DNA from: DATKSS01 sp035533335
GTDB lineage: Bacteria; Chloroflexota; Dormibacteria; Dormibacterales; Dormibacteraceae
Assembly: GCA_035533335.1 (NCBI GenBank)
Contig: DATLUC010000045.1
Coordinates: 1 to 11,310 of the forward strand
Reading direction: 5' to 3'
Length of the DNA stretch: 11,310 bases
Shown here: in pieces, positions 5,893-11,310 of the stretch
Position numbering within the stretch: the stretch's first letter is position 1
Layout: each line of letters opens with the position of its first letter
The notes under the pieces: model-generated
What the model was told of the DNA's origin: nothing
What the model saw: only the letters and a program-made list of their open reading frames with translations
Database searches by the model: none
Translations under genes and position numbers: made by a program

Positions 5893-6360
5893 GTGTTCAA
5901 CCACATCATGGTCGCTCTCGACCGCTCGACCTATTCGCACCGGACGCTGCCGACCGCAATCGAGATGGCCAAGAAATTCGGCTCCGATCTATTTGTCCTG
6001 CACGTCAGCGAACATGACCGCGGCCGGGCGGCCGTCTATTCGCTGGAGAGCCCCGCGGAAGCCACGCGACTCGTCGGGGACGCGGTCGAGGAGGCCCGCG
6101 ACGCCGGAGTCAAAGCATCGGGTGAGGTCCGCGACGCTGCCGCTCAGCACACGGCGCAGACGATCGTCGACGTGGCGACGGCGAAAGGCGTTGACCTTAT
6201 CGTCATGGGCTCGCGCGGTCTGTCAGAAGTCCAGGGCTTCTTCCTGGGCAGCGTGACCCACAAGGTCATCCAGACGGCGCACGTCCCAGTTCTCGTCGAC
6301 CGGGCACCGGTGGAGAGCCGGGCGGCCGAGACGGCTGCCAAGAGGCCTGCCACCGTATAG
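5893..6360 (+). CDS. Universal stress protein (UspA family, ATP-binding type)
   Basis: A 155-residue single-domain Usp protein. The N-terminal strand FNHIMVALDRSTYSHRTLP (2-20) is the family start, with D10 at the nucleotide site. The ATP motif G-2x-G-9x-G-S is intact as GSRG (106-109) and GS (119-120), placing it with the ATP-binding MJ0577-like members. The C-terminal strand VPVLV completes the fold. These cytoplasmic dimers support survival under starvation, hypoxia or oxidative stress. The GTG start is fixed by the strong ribosome site just upstream. It sits between the hydrolase (34 bases) and the dehydrogenase (19 bases), probably one transcript. Confidence 0.93.
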   Translation: MFNHIMVALDRSTYSHRTLPTAIEMAKKFGSDLFVLHVSEHDRGRAAVYSLESPAEATRLVGDAVEEARDAGVKASGEVRDAAAQHTAQTIVDVATAKGVDLIVMGSRGLSEVQGFFLGSVTHKVIQTAHVPVLVDRAPVESRAAETAAKRPATV

Positions 6361-6379
6361 CGCTACGATCCCGCCTGGG

Positions 6380-7369
6380 GTGGAGGCGATGGTTTTGCAC
6401 CGACCTCGCGAGCCGCTTCGAGCGGAAGAGTTGCCCGTGCCCGAACCCGGGCCGGAGCAGGTTCTCATCGAGGTCACCGCTTGCGGGTTGTGCCGCACCG
6501 ACCTGCACTTGGTCGACGGCGAGTTGACCGGGCCCAAGCTGCCCCTGGTGCCCGGCCACCAGGTGGTCGGCCGCGTCGTGGGCGCGGGAGGCGGGGCCAA
6601 CGACATCCCCGTCGGCACGCGTGTCGGCGTGCCCTGGCTTGGTTGGACCTGTGGAGAATGCCGCTACTGCCGCGAAGGCCGCGAGAACCTTTGCGATCTG
6701 GCCCGGTTCACCGGGTACACGCTCGACGGCGGATTCGCGCGGTACATGGTGGCCGATCACCGCGCGTGCCTCGCGCTGCCTGGGCTATATCCCGACCTCC
6801 AGGCCGCCCCGCTCCTGTGCGCCGGCCTGATCGGCTATCGATCCCTTCGGTTGGCGGGCGATGCGCCGTGCCTTGGGCTCTACGGTTTCGGCGCGGCCGC
6901 GCACATCGTGGCCCAGGTGGCGGCCTACCGGGGCCAGCGAGTCTTCGCCTTCACCCGCCCCGGTGATCAGCAGGCGCAGGGATTTGCGTTGGAGATCGGC
7001 GCCTCCTGGTCCGGGTCCACCGACCAATCTCCTCCCGAAGAGCTGGACGCGGCCATCATCTTCGCGCCTGCGGGGGATCTCGTCCCGGTTGCGCTGCGTC
7101 ACGTCCGCAAGGGCGGCACCGTGGTCTGCGGAGGCATCCACATGAGCGACATCCCGAGCTTTCCGTACTCGATCCTGTGGGGGGAGAGAGTCCTTCGCTC
7201 GGTGGCGAATCTCACGCATGCGGACGGCGAAGAGTTCTTGCGGCTTGCGCCGCAGATCCCGATCAGGACCGCAATCGAGACATTCGCTCTCAACCAGGCC
7301 AATGAAGCGTTGTCGCGACTGCGGGCGGGCGACGTCCGGGGTGCCGCGGTGCTTTCGATCTCCGGCTAA
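6380..7369 (+). CDS. Zinc-dependent alcohol dehydrogenase (MDR family, CAD2/AdhA-like)
   Basis: A 329-residue medium-chain dehydrogenase/reductase that interconverts alcohols and aldehydes or ketones with NAD(P). Catalytic zinc ligands are C38 (GLCRTDLH), H60 (PGHQ) and C147 (LLCAGLIGYRSL). Structural zinc ligands are C91, C94, C97 and C105. The nucleotide site is GFGAAA (169-174), with alanine for the third glycine. FAPAG, GGIHMSDIP and SVANLTHADGEEFL are typical of the CAD2 group related to mycobacterial AdhA. Residue 61 is Gln where Glu usually follows the histidine. GTG at 6380 (MEAMVLH) fits the family start; ATG at 6389 is an alternative. The stop overlaps that of the convergent recombinase. 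Confidence 0.92.
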   Translation: MEAMVLHRPREPLRAEELPVPEPGPEQVLIEVTACGLCRTDLHLVDGELTGPKLPLVPGHQVVGRVVGAGGGANDIPVGTRVGVPWLGWTCGECRYCREGRENLCDLARFTGYTLDGGFARYMVADHRACLALPGLYPDLQAAPLLCAGLIGYRSLRLAGDAPCLGLYGFGAAAHIVAQVAAYRGQRVFAFTRPGDQQAQGFALEIGASWSGSTDQSPPEELDAAIIFAPAGDLVPVALRHVRKGGTVVCGGIHMSDIPSFPYSILWGERVLRSVANLTHADGEEFLRLAPQIPIRTAIETFALNQANEALSRLRAGDVRGAAVLSISG

Positions 7370-8295
7370 GCGCCGGCCTTCTTACCGTCCAGGAATTTCT
7401 GGTAGAGGCGGTATGCCTCCTGCTTGCGGCTGTCGACGATCTTCGTGTAGCCCTGGAGCGTGTTGAGGTTCGCGTGGCCCAGCACCTCCTGGACCAGCCG
7501 CACGTCGCCGCCGGTGACCTCGAGCAACGTCGTGGCGGCCGTGTGGCGCGCCACGTGTGGGGACTTGAACGACCACGCGCCCAGCTGCTTGCGGATCTGC
7601 GTGACGATGTATCGCGCCCCGGTCGCGGTGAGCCGCCTGCCGCGGTCGTCCGCCGCCGAGCGGTCGAAGTTGACGAACAGCGCCATGCAGGCGTCCTCGC
7701 GCACCGACAGGTAATCCTCCAGGGCGCCGCGCGCATCCGCAGTCAGGTAGACCGAGCGCTGCTTGGATCCCTTTCCGGTCACGACTAGCCGGTTGCCCGA
7801 GCGAGGGAAGTCGGTGCGGTCGAGCGCCAGGGCCTCGGAGATGCGGCACCCGGTGCTGACCAGGAACTGGACCAGGGCGCGATCGCGCTTTTCGTGGATC
7901 GATTCGTGCGGCAGCGCCGCCAGCAGACGCGTGAGCTCGTCCGGGTCGATCGGCTTCGGGAGGCGCTGCTCGACCTTGGGCAGCGTGATGCCGTTGGATA
8001 GGTCCTTCTCGATGAGGTTCTCTTTGGCCAGCCAACGAAGCCAGGAGCGAATCGCGACCAGGGCTCTGGCGCGCGAGGCGGGACTCTTCAGCTTGCCGGC
8101 GAGGTGGCGCTGGAACGCGCGCAGGTCCTCGTGGCGCAACTCGTCGAGCTGCAGCGAATGGCCATGCAAGGTGAGAAAAGCGATGAGGCGCCGGATCTCT
8201 GCGTCGTATGCCCGGACCGTGTTCGGGCTGCGGTTAGCTTCGAGTTGAAGCCAGCCGAGATATTCGGTGGCGGCGGCCTTCAGGTCGAGTGGCAT
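7366..8295 (-). CDS. Tyrosine recombinase, XerC/XerD-like
   Basis: A 309-residue site-specific recombinase of normal Xer length. The N-terminal SAM-like core-binding domain spans about 5-95 (EYLGWLQLEANRSPNTVRAY) and the catalytic domain 110-300. The full catalytic set is visible: R151 (STGCRISEAL), K175 (VTGKGSKQR), H247 and R250 (PHVARHT), H274 (LGHANL) and nucleophile Y283 (GYTKI). It could be the chromosome dimer-resolving Xer protein or a mobile-element integrase; similarity in length and motif spacing favours Xer, and no mobile-element genes or att repeats were found. The ATG at 8295 begins the core domain, since the 45 residues encoded upstream in frame are not protein-like. The TAG stop overlaps the convergent TAA (CTAA). 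Confidence 0.92.
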   Translation of the reverse strand: MPLDLKAAATEYLGWLQLEANRSPNTVRAYDAEIRRLIAFLTLHGHSLQLDELRHEDLRAFQRHLAGKLKSPASRARALVAIRSWLRWLAKENLIEKDLSNGITLPKVEQRLPKPIDPDELTRLLAALPHESIHEKRDRALVQFLVSTGCRISEALALDRTDFPRSGNRLVVTGKGSKQRSVYLTADARGALEDYLSVREDACMALFVNFDRSAADDRGRRLTATGARYIVTQIRKQLGAWSFKSPHVARHTAATTLLEVTGGDVRLVQEVLGHANLNTLQGYTKIVDSRKQEAYRLYQKFLDGKKAGA

Positions 8296-8317
8296 GTCGA
8301 GGCCGACTGCATGTTGC

Positions 8318-8323
8318 CATAAT
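8318..8323 (+). promoter_or_regulatory. Possible -10 box for the acyltransferase gene
   Basis: CATAAT lies in the 55-base divergent gap, 28 bases before the ATG at 8351. No good -35 lies 16-18 bases upstream, so the call rests on the -10 alone. A G-rich stretch (8333-8339) could serve as a ribosome site. Confidence 0.3.
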
Positions 8324-8350
8324 CGAAAGCAAGTGGGGGCTCTTCGCGTC

Positions 8351-9148
8351 ATGAGTCCCAGCGACGAGCTGGAACTCCCGAGCGACGACTTCGGCTTCGA
8401 CCGCGAGTTCACCGATCGCATCCAGGGCATTGCCCTCTGGTTCTATCGAAAGTACTGGCGCGTCGAGACCGAGGGTGTCCTCAACGTGCCTGCGCGCGGC
8501 CGGGCGCTGCTGGTCGCGAACCACGCAGGCATCGTCCCTTACGACGGCGCGATGATCCGCACCGCGATCATGGCCGAGCATCCGGTCCCGCGGCACGCTC
8601 GAATGCTGGTCGTGGACTGGGCATTCGCGATGCCTTTCACCAACATGCTGCTGACCAAGACCGGCAATGTCCTCGCCCACCCGGACAACGCGACCACTTT
8701 GCTCGAGCGGGATGAACTGGTCGGAGTGTTCCCGGAAGGCGTGAAGGGGGCGGCGAAGCAGTACCGCGACCGATACCAAGTTCGACGCCTGGGACGTGGT
8801 GGTTTCGTGCAGGTTGCCCTTCGTACGGGCGCGCCGATCATCCCGGTCGCCGTGGTCGGGTCGGAGGAGCTCCATCCGGTGCTCGCGGATATCCGTCCAT
8901 TGGCGCAGATGCTCGGCCTTCCGACGGTTCCGCTCACCCCGACCTTCCCGTGGCTCGGCCTCGCAGGGCTGATTCCCCTCCCGTCGAAGTGGTTCATCGC
9001 GTTCGGCAAACCGATCGAGGTGGCGCATTACGGGCCTGACGCGGCCAACGACGCGCGCCTCGTGCTCGAGCTGAGCGAGCAGGTGCGCGAATGGATTCAG
9101 GGCACTCTCCACCGGCTTTTGCCCCGCAGGCGGACGGTCTTCTTCTAA
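8351..9148 (+). CDS. Lysophospholipid acyltransferase family protein (PlsC/LPLAT superfamily)
   Basis: A 265-residue acyltransferase expected to move an acyl chain onto a glycerolipid-type hydroxyl at the membrane. The catalytic motif is NHAGIVPYDG with H58 and D65; the H-x6-D spacing differs from the H-x4-D of ordinary PlsC and matches the MGAT/DGAT2-like LPLAT subgroup. Block III is FPEGVKG (127-133) and block IV IIPVAVVGSEE follows. A proline-rich hydrophobic stretch (about 204-224) may dip into the membrane. The exact acceptor is not known; lysophosphatidate, diacylglycerol or a wax alcohol are possible. The ATG at 8351 is chosen because earlier in-frame residues overlap the divergent recombinase gene and look non-coding. 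Confidence 0.88.
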   Translation: MSPSDELELPSDDFGFDREFTDRIQGIALWFYRKYWRVETEGVLNVPARGRALLVANHAGIVPYDGAMIRTAIMAEHPVPRHARMLVVDWAFAMPFTNMLLTKTGNVLAHPDNATTLLERDELVGVFPEGVKGAAKQYRDRYQVRRLGRGGFVQVALRTGAPIIPVAVVGSEELHPVLADIRPLAQMLGLPTVPLTPTFPWLGLAGLIPLPSKWFIAFGKPIEVAHYGPDAANDARLVLELSEQVREWIQGTLHRLLPRRRTVFF

Positions 9149-9151
9149 TGG

Positions 9152-9188
9152 GCGCCACCTCCGTACCGCATGGTTTTCGGGGTGGCGC
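9152..9188 (+). terminator. Strong hairpin after the acyltransferase gene
   Basis: GCGCCACC (9152-9159) pairs perfectly with GGTGGCGC (9181-9188); past a bulged T, CCG/CGG (9161-9163, 9178-9180) extends the stem to eleven pairs. It starts three bases after the acyltransferase stop and is followed by the T-containing stretch tgttagccttctt. It ends fifteen bases before the next ATG, so it could also affect expression of the lipoprotein gene. Confidence 0.65.
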
Positions 9189-9203
9189 TGTTAGCCTTCT
9201 TCG

Positions 9204-9851
9204 ATGATCAAGCGGACGCTTGCGATCGTCGTCGGACTCGTGGTTGCAGCTGCGTGCGGAGGATCCCCAAACACATCTGGCTCGATCGGTCCCACCGCAT
9301 CGAGCGTTTCCGTGCAGTCCTCAGACTTACCCGCCGGCATGGTGAGGTGTGACCTCTCGGGCGACATCGACAGCTTTCTCGCCAAGGAGAAGAACCAGGA
9401 CCAGGCCACGTACAAGTCCACCAGCACCGACTGGGCGGCGCTGAAGACCGGCGGCGCGACCGCGGCGAGCACATCCTTTTACGCGGACAACCCCGCACAC
9501 TGCACGGCGATCAAGAGCAGCGGGTATGACATCGGCACCGCGAGCTACAAGCTCGTCGTCAACTTCGTGACTCAGTTCAAGGATGAGAAGAGCGCGACGA
9601 ACGCTTATACCAACGACTCCATCTTCGGGTTCAAGATTTCCGAGTTGCGTACTGGAGGCCTGGGCCTGACCGAGGGGACCGCCACAGGCCTCACCACGAA
9701 CTCGATCGTGATCAGCGCGCCGATATCGAACCAGTATTTCTACATCGCCATGTGGCAGAACAAGACGTTCGTGGTCATTCTCGCGATCCTCAACGTCGAC
9801 GCGAGCGCGAGCAAGAAGGTCGCCACCCTGGAGAACGGCAGGATCAAATAG
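9204..9851 (+). CDS. Putative lipoprotein of unknown function
   Basis: A 215-residue predicted secreted lipoprotein. MIKRTLAIVVGLVVAAACGG gives a short charged start, hydrophobic core and relaxed lipobox AAAC with C18 as the lipid-modified residue, followed by a Ser/Thr/Gly-rich linker (19-40). The mature domain has two further cysteines, C49 (SSDLPAGMVRCDLSGD) and C100 (AHCTAI), which could pair. Alternating strands include YKLVVNFVTQFKDEKSATNAY and ISNQYFYIAMWQNKTFVVILAI. I do not recognise a named family. The ATG at 9204 sits directly before the signal peptide; no Shine-Dalgarno is visible, so it may be expressed from a nearly leaderless message. Confidence 0.85.
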   Translation: MIKRTLAIVVGLVVAAACGGSPNTSGSIGPTASSVSVQSSDLPAGMVRCDLSGDIDSFLAKEKNQDQATYKSTSTDWAALKTGGATAASTSFYADNPAHCTAIKSSGYDIGTASYKLVVNFVTQFKDEKSATNAYTNDSIFGFKISELRTGGLGLTEGTATGLTTNSIVISAPISNQYFYIAMWQNKTFVVILAILNVDASASKKVATLENGRIK

Positions 9852-9886
9852 CGCGTTAGTCGGCGACCGGGCGCGGCTGCCTCCCA

Positions 9887-9892
9887 TATACT
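9887..9892 (+). promoter_or_regulatory. Possible -10 box for the amidase gene
   Basis: TATACT matches the -10 consensus well and stands out in this GC-rich gap, but no convincing -35 lies 16-18 bases upstream. Transcription would start near 9899. This matters for the amidase start, because no ATG, GTG or TTG lies in the amidase frame between here and 9993. Confidence 0.4.
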
Positions 9893-9992
9893 TGCCCCGC
9901 CGATCGCAAACGCCCGCAACGTCCCACTACGCACTCGGCGCCGGCGGGGGCCTTCGCCCCTCCTTCGCACAGCGCTCGCCCTGGCGCTTGTC

Positions 9993-10859
9993 GTGTCCTG
10001 CTGCCTCGTGGTGATCGGCATCATGGCGCTGATGCGCCCAGCGGGAGCGACCGCAGGCGTACTCAACGCGGCGCTTGCGCCCAGGGCTCCCGCCCCGAGC
10101 CAGCTGCCGGTCGCCGGCCTCGATGCCGGAGCCTGCATCAGCTATCCCGCCTCGGGCGTGCCCAACGGCAAGACGGTCTTCATCGACGCGGGCCACGGCG
10201 GCCTGGACCCTGGCGTCGTGGGGTCGGCCGCTGGCAAGCAGGTCCTCGAGAAGGACGCCACCCTGGCCGTGGCGACCCGCCTCGGCGCGCTGCTGCGGGC
10301 GGACGGCTACGGCGTCGTGATGGCGCGGACGCAGGATTCGTCGGTCACGAAGCTGGCCGCCTCCGACTCGATCACCGGCGCCCTGACCGACTCCGCGGAG
10401 CACCGAGACCTCGTGACGCGTGTCGCATGCGCCAACGCGGCCGATGCATCGGTGATCGTCTCGATCCACTTCGACGGGTTCAGCGACCCAACGGTGGGCG
10501 GGACCGAGACGTTCTATGATTCCGCCCGTCCGTTCGCCGCCACCAGCAAGCGGCTGGCGGCCGACCTGCAGGCCGGGCTCGTCGCCGGCCTCGGTACGTC
10601 AGACCGCGGCGTCTGGACCGACGACCAGCTCGCAGCTCCGGCCCTCACTTCCACCGGCGACTCGTACGGTCATCTCATCGAGCTCGGCCCTTCATCGGCG
10701 GGATGGGTCGACGATCCGAGCCAGATGCCGGGAGCGCTGGTCGAGCCCCTGTTCATCACCAACCCAACCGAAGCGCAGATCGCGAGCGACCCGGCCGGCC
10801 AGCAGCGTATCGCCCAGGCGTTGGAGGCGGCCCTGAACAAATTCTTCAGCGGCACGTAG
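9993..10859 (+). CDS. N-acetylmuramoyl-L-alanine amidase (Amidase_3), exported
   Basis: A zinc amidase that cuts the bond between MurNAc and the stem peptide in peptidoglycan. Zinc ligands are H68 (DAGHGG), E86 (LEKDATLA) and H159 (SIHFDG), and the catalytic glutamate is E251 in ALVEPLFITNPTEAQI. A proline/alanine linker (about 28-42) joins the domain (60-287) to an N-terminal membrane segment. The start is unsettled. GTG at 9993 gives a hydrophobic run of only about 13 residues, but the frame is open upstream and would add RRRRGPSPLLRTALALALVV, making a convincing signal anchor; no standard start codon lies there. A rare start codon or a small sequence error is possible. The protein probably acts outside the membrane. 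Confidence 0.88.
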   Translation: MSCCLVVIGIMALMRPAGATAGVLNAALAPRAPAPSQLPVAGLDAGACISYPASGVPNGKTVFIDAGHGGLDPGVVGSAAGKQVLEKDATLAVATRLGALLRADGYGVVMARTQDSSVTKLAASDSITGALTDSAEHRDLVTRVACANAADASVIVSIHFDGFSDPTVGGTETFYDSARPFAATSKRLAADLQAGLVAGLGTSDRGVWTDDQLAAPALTSTGDSYGHLIELGPSSAGWVDDPSQMPGALVEPLFITNPTEAQIASDPAGQQRIAQALEAALNKFFSGT

Positions 10860-10877
10860 ACCTGATCCGAATGTGGT

Positions 10878-10903
10878 GGCGGTGAAGGCTCGCTCCCACC
10901 GCC
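10878..10903. terminator. Hairpin after the amidase gene (candidate bidirectional terminator)
   Basis: GGCGGTG (10878-10884) pairs perfectly with CACCGCC (10897-10903) around a twelve-base loop, followed by gtgattt. It lies 18 bases after the amidase stop and 15 bases before the end of the minus-strand fragment. Its 5' arm context atgtggtggcgg is identical to that of the hairpin at 4357-4376. Confidence 0.5.
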
Positions 10904-10917
10904 GTGATTTAGCGTTC

Positions 10918-11256
10918 CTAGGAGACCGTGAATGTGTTCAAGGTGAAGGTGCCGGACCCATCGCTAGTCCCGACGCCGTTCTCGAAGTAGCAGCCACCGC
11001 CGAAGGAAAGCCCGACTTCGGTGACACTGGCGGCGGCTGTGTCGAAAGCTCCTGAGTTGGTTGCGCTTGGCTGGCCGTTCCAGTCACTCCATGCCTGGGC
11101 CGAGTCCATTTCAGTGACGCGCCTGCCGATCCTGAAATTTGGTTCGTACTGGCCCGCGGCGTCCAGCACCACAAAGGCGCCGCCGCCTCCATGAACGTAT
11201 CGGTTGTCGGAGGGGAAGACCCGGTCTTTAGGCCCTATCGCGACAAGTGGGCGTGA
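10918..11256 (-). pseudogene. 5'-truncated fragment of a secreted beta-domain protein
   Basis: The minus strand encodes a protein-like C-terminus from about NRYVHGGGGAFVVLDAAG to GLSFGGGCYFENGVG and ending GTFTLNTFTVS before a TAG stop. The alternating small and aromatic residues fit an extracellular beta-sandwich or cell-surface repeat end. No good start codon or signal peptide precedes it, and the frame runs open straight into the tRNA at 11257 and through it to the window edge. The gene therefore seems to have lost its 5' part at the tRNA 3' end. A short intact gene from the GTG pair in FVVLD is possible but would begin mid-domain. Confidence 0.5.
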
Positions 11257-11310
11257 TGGTGCGCCTGGCAAGAATCGAACTTGCTGCCTCTTGCTCCGCA
11301 GGCAAGCGCT
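11257..11310 (-). tRNA. tRNA-Arg, anticodon GCG (5' part beyond the window edge)
   Basis: Read on the minus strand, positions 23-76 of a tRNA are present. The anticodon stem CTTGC/GCAAG encloses loop CTGCGGA, with T33 and anticodon GCG at 34-36. Then come a five-base variable loop AGGCA, T stem GCAAG/CTTGC with loop TTCGATT, acceptor strand CAGGCGC, discriminator A and encoded CCA. All pairs are perfect. The flanking AGCG...AAGAGGC around the anticodon arm resembles bacterial tRNA-Arg(ACG), so this is probably the CGC/CGU-decoding arginine tRNA with G34. The D arm and 5' acceptor strand, expected to be GCGCCTG, lie outside. Confidence 0.85.

Noticed and set aside
5501..6256. 251-codon plus-strand frame across the hydrolase-Usp junction
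   Set aside because: It overlaps two well-supported genes in another frame and has the Arg/Ser/Pro-rich character of a shadow.
7382..8035. 217-codon second minus-strand frame over the recombinase
   Set aside because: The other frame has the complete recombinase catalytic set; this one is Gly/Ala/Arg-rich shadow.
8234..9112. 292-codon minus-strand frame opposite the acyltransferase gene
   Set aside because: It is rich in Arg, His and Glu as expected of an antisense frame in GC-rich coding DNA, and overlaps the recombinase start.
10938..11192. 84-codon minus-strand frame starting MEAAAPLW
   Set aside because: Its protein is low-complexity, whereas the overlapping frame ending at 10918 has protein-like beta-strand patterning.
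7366..11310. An integrated mobile element between the tyrosine recombinase and the tRNA
   Set aside because: The genes between are an acyltransferase, a lipoprotein and a wall amidase, with no phage, plasmid or transfer genes. I found no second copy of the tRNA 3' end in the window, and the recombinase looks like a normal-length Xer protein.
1..11310. CRISPR arrays, riboswitches or replication origin features
   Set aside because: No regularly spaced short repeats, conserved riboswitch aptamer or DnaA-box cluster was seen on reading both strands.

Overview
This is a high-GC bacterial window with dense, mostly short operons, several leaderless or weakly Shine-Dalgarno-led starts, and lipoproteins with no recognisable family. 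Gene content fits a soil-type high-GC lineage such as Chloroflexota/Dormibacterota or an actinobacterial relative. That placement is inference from protein style (YtrA-type GntR regulator with ABC exporter, ArsR plus AHSA1 pair, a CAD2-like alcohol dehydrogenase), because no phylogenetic marker is present.

Left region (1-2735): the tail of a gene entering from the left ends at a strong terminator. It is followed by a compact cassette of a YtrA-type GntR repressor, an ABC ATPase and a six-span permease, with 4-base stop/start overlaps. The cassette promoter is followed almost at once by the start codon, and an inverted repeat covers that start, so the regulator probably represses its own nearly leaderless mRNA. 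Just past the permease lie two degraded copies of the C-terminal coding sequence seen at the left edge, one carrying a 21-base exact repeat. The cassette is therefore bracketed by related sequence.

Middle region (2733-4818): an unrecognised lipoprotein with a terminator-like hairpin is followed by a strong promoter with overlapping perfect palindromes driving an ArsR-type regulator and an AHSA1/SRPBCC protein. A perfect hairpin separates these from a convergent, stand-alone cyclic-nucleotide-binding protein.

Region 4885-9148: an alpha/beta hydrolase, a universal stress protein with a canonical ATP motif, and a zinc alcohol dehydrogenase run in one direction as a likely stress/redox operon. 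The dehydrogenase stop codon overlaps that of a convergent XerC-like tyrosine recombinase. Divergent from the recombinase is a lysophospholipid acyltransferase.

Right region (9149-11310): after a strong hairpin come a second unrecognised lipoprotein and an exported Amidase_3 cell-wall hydrolase with an unresolved N-terminus. On the minus strand are a 5'-truncated secreted beta-domain fragment and, cut by the window edge, the 3' two thirds of a tRNA whose anticodon loop reads GCG. It looks like a tRNA-Arg with G34 in place of the usual bacterial A34 (inosine), one of the more unusual items here.
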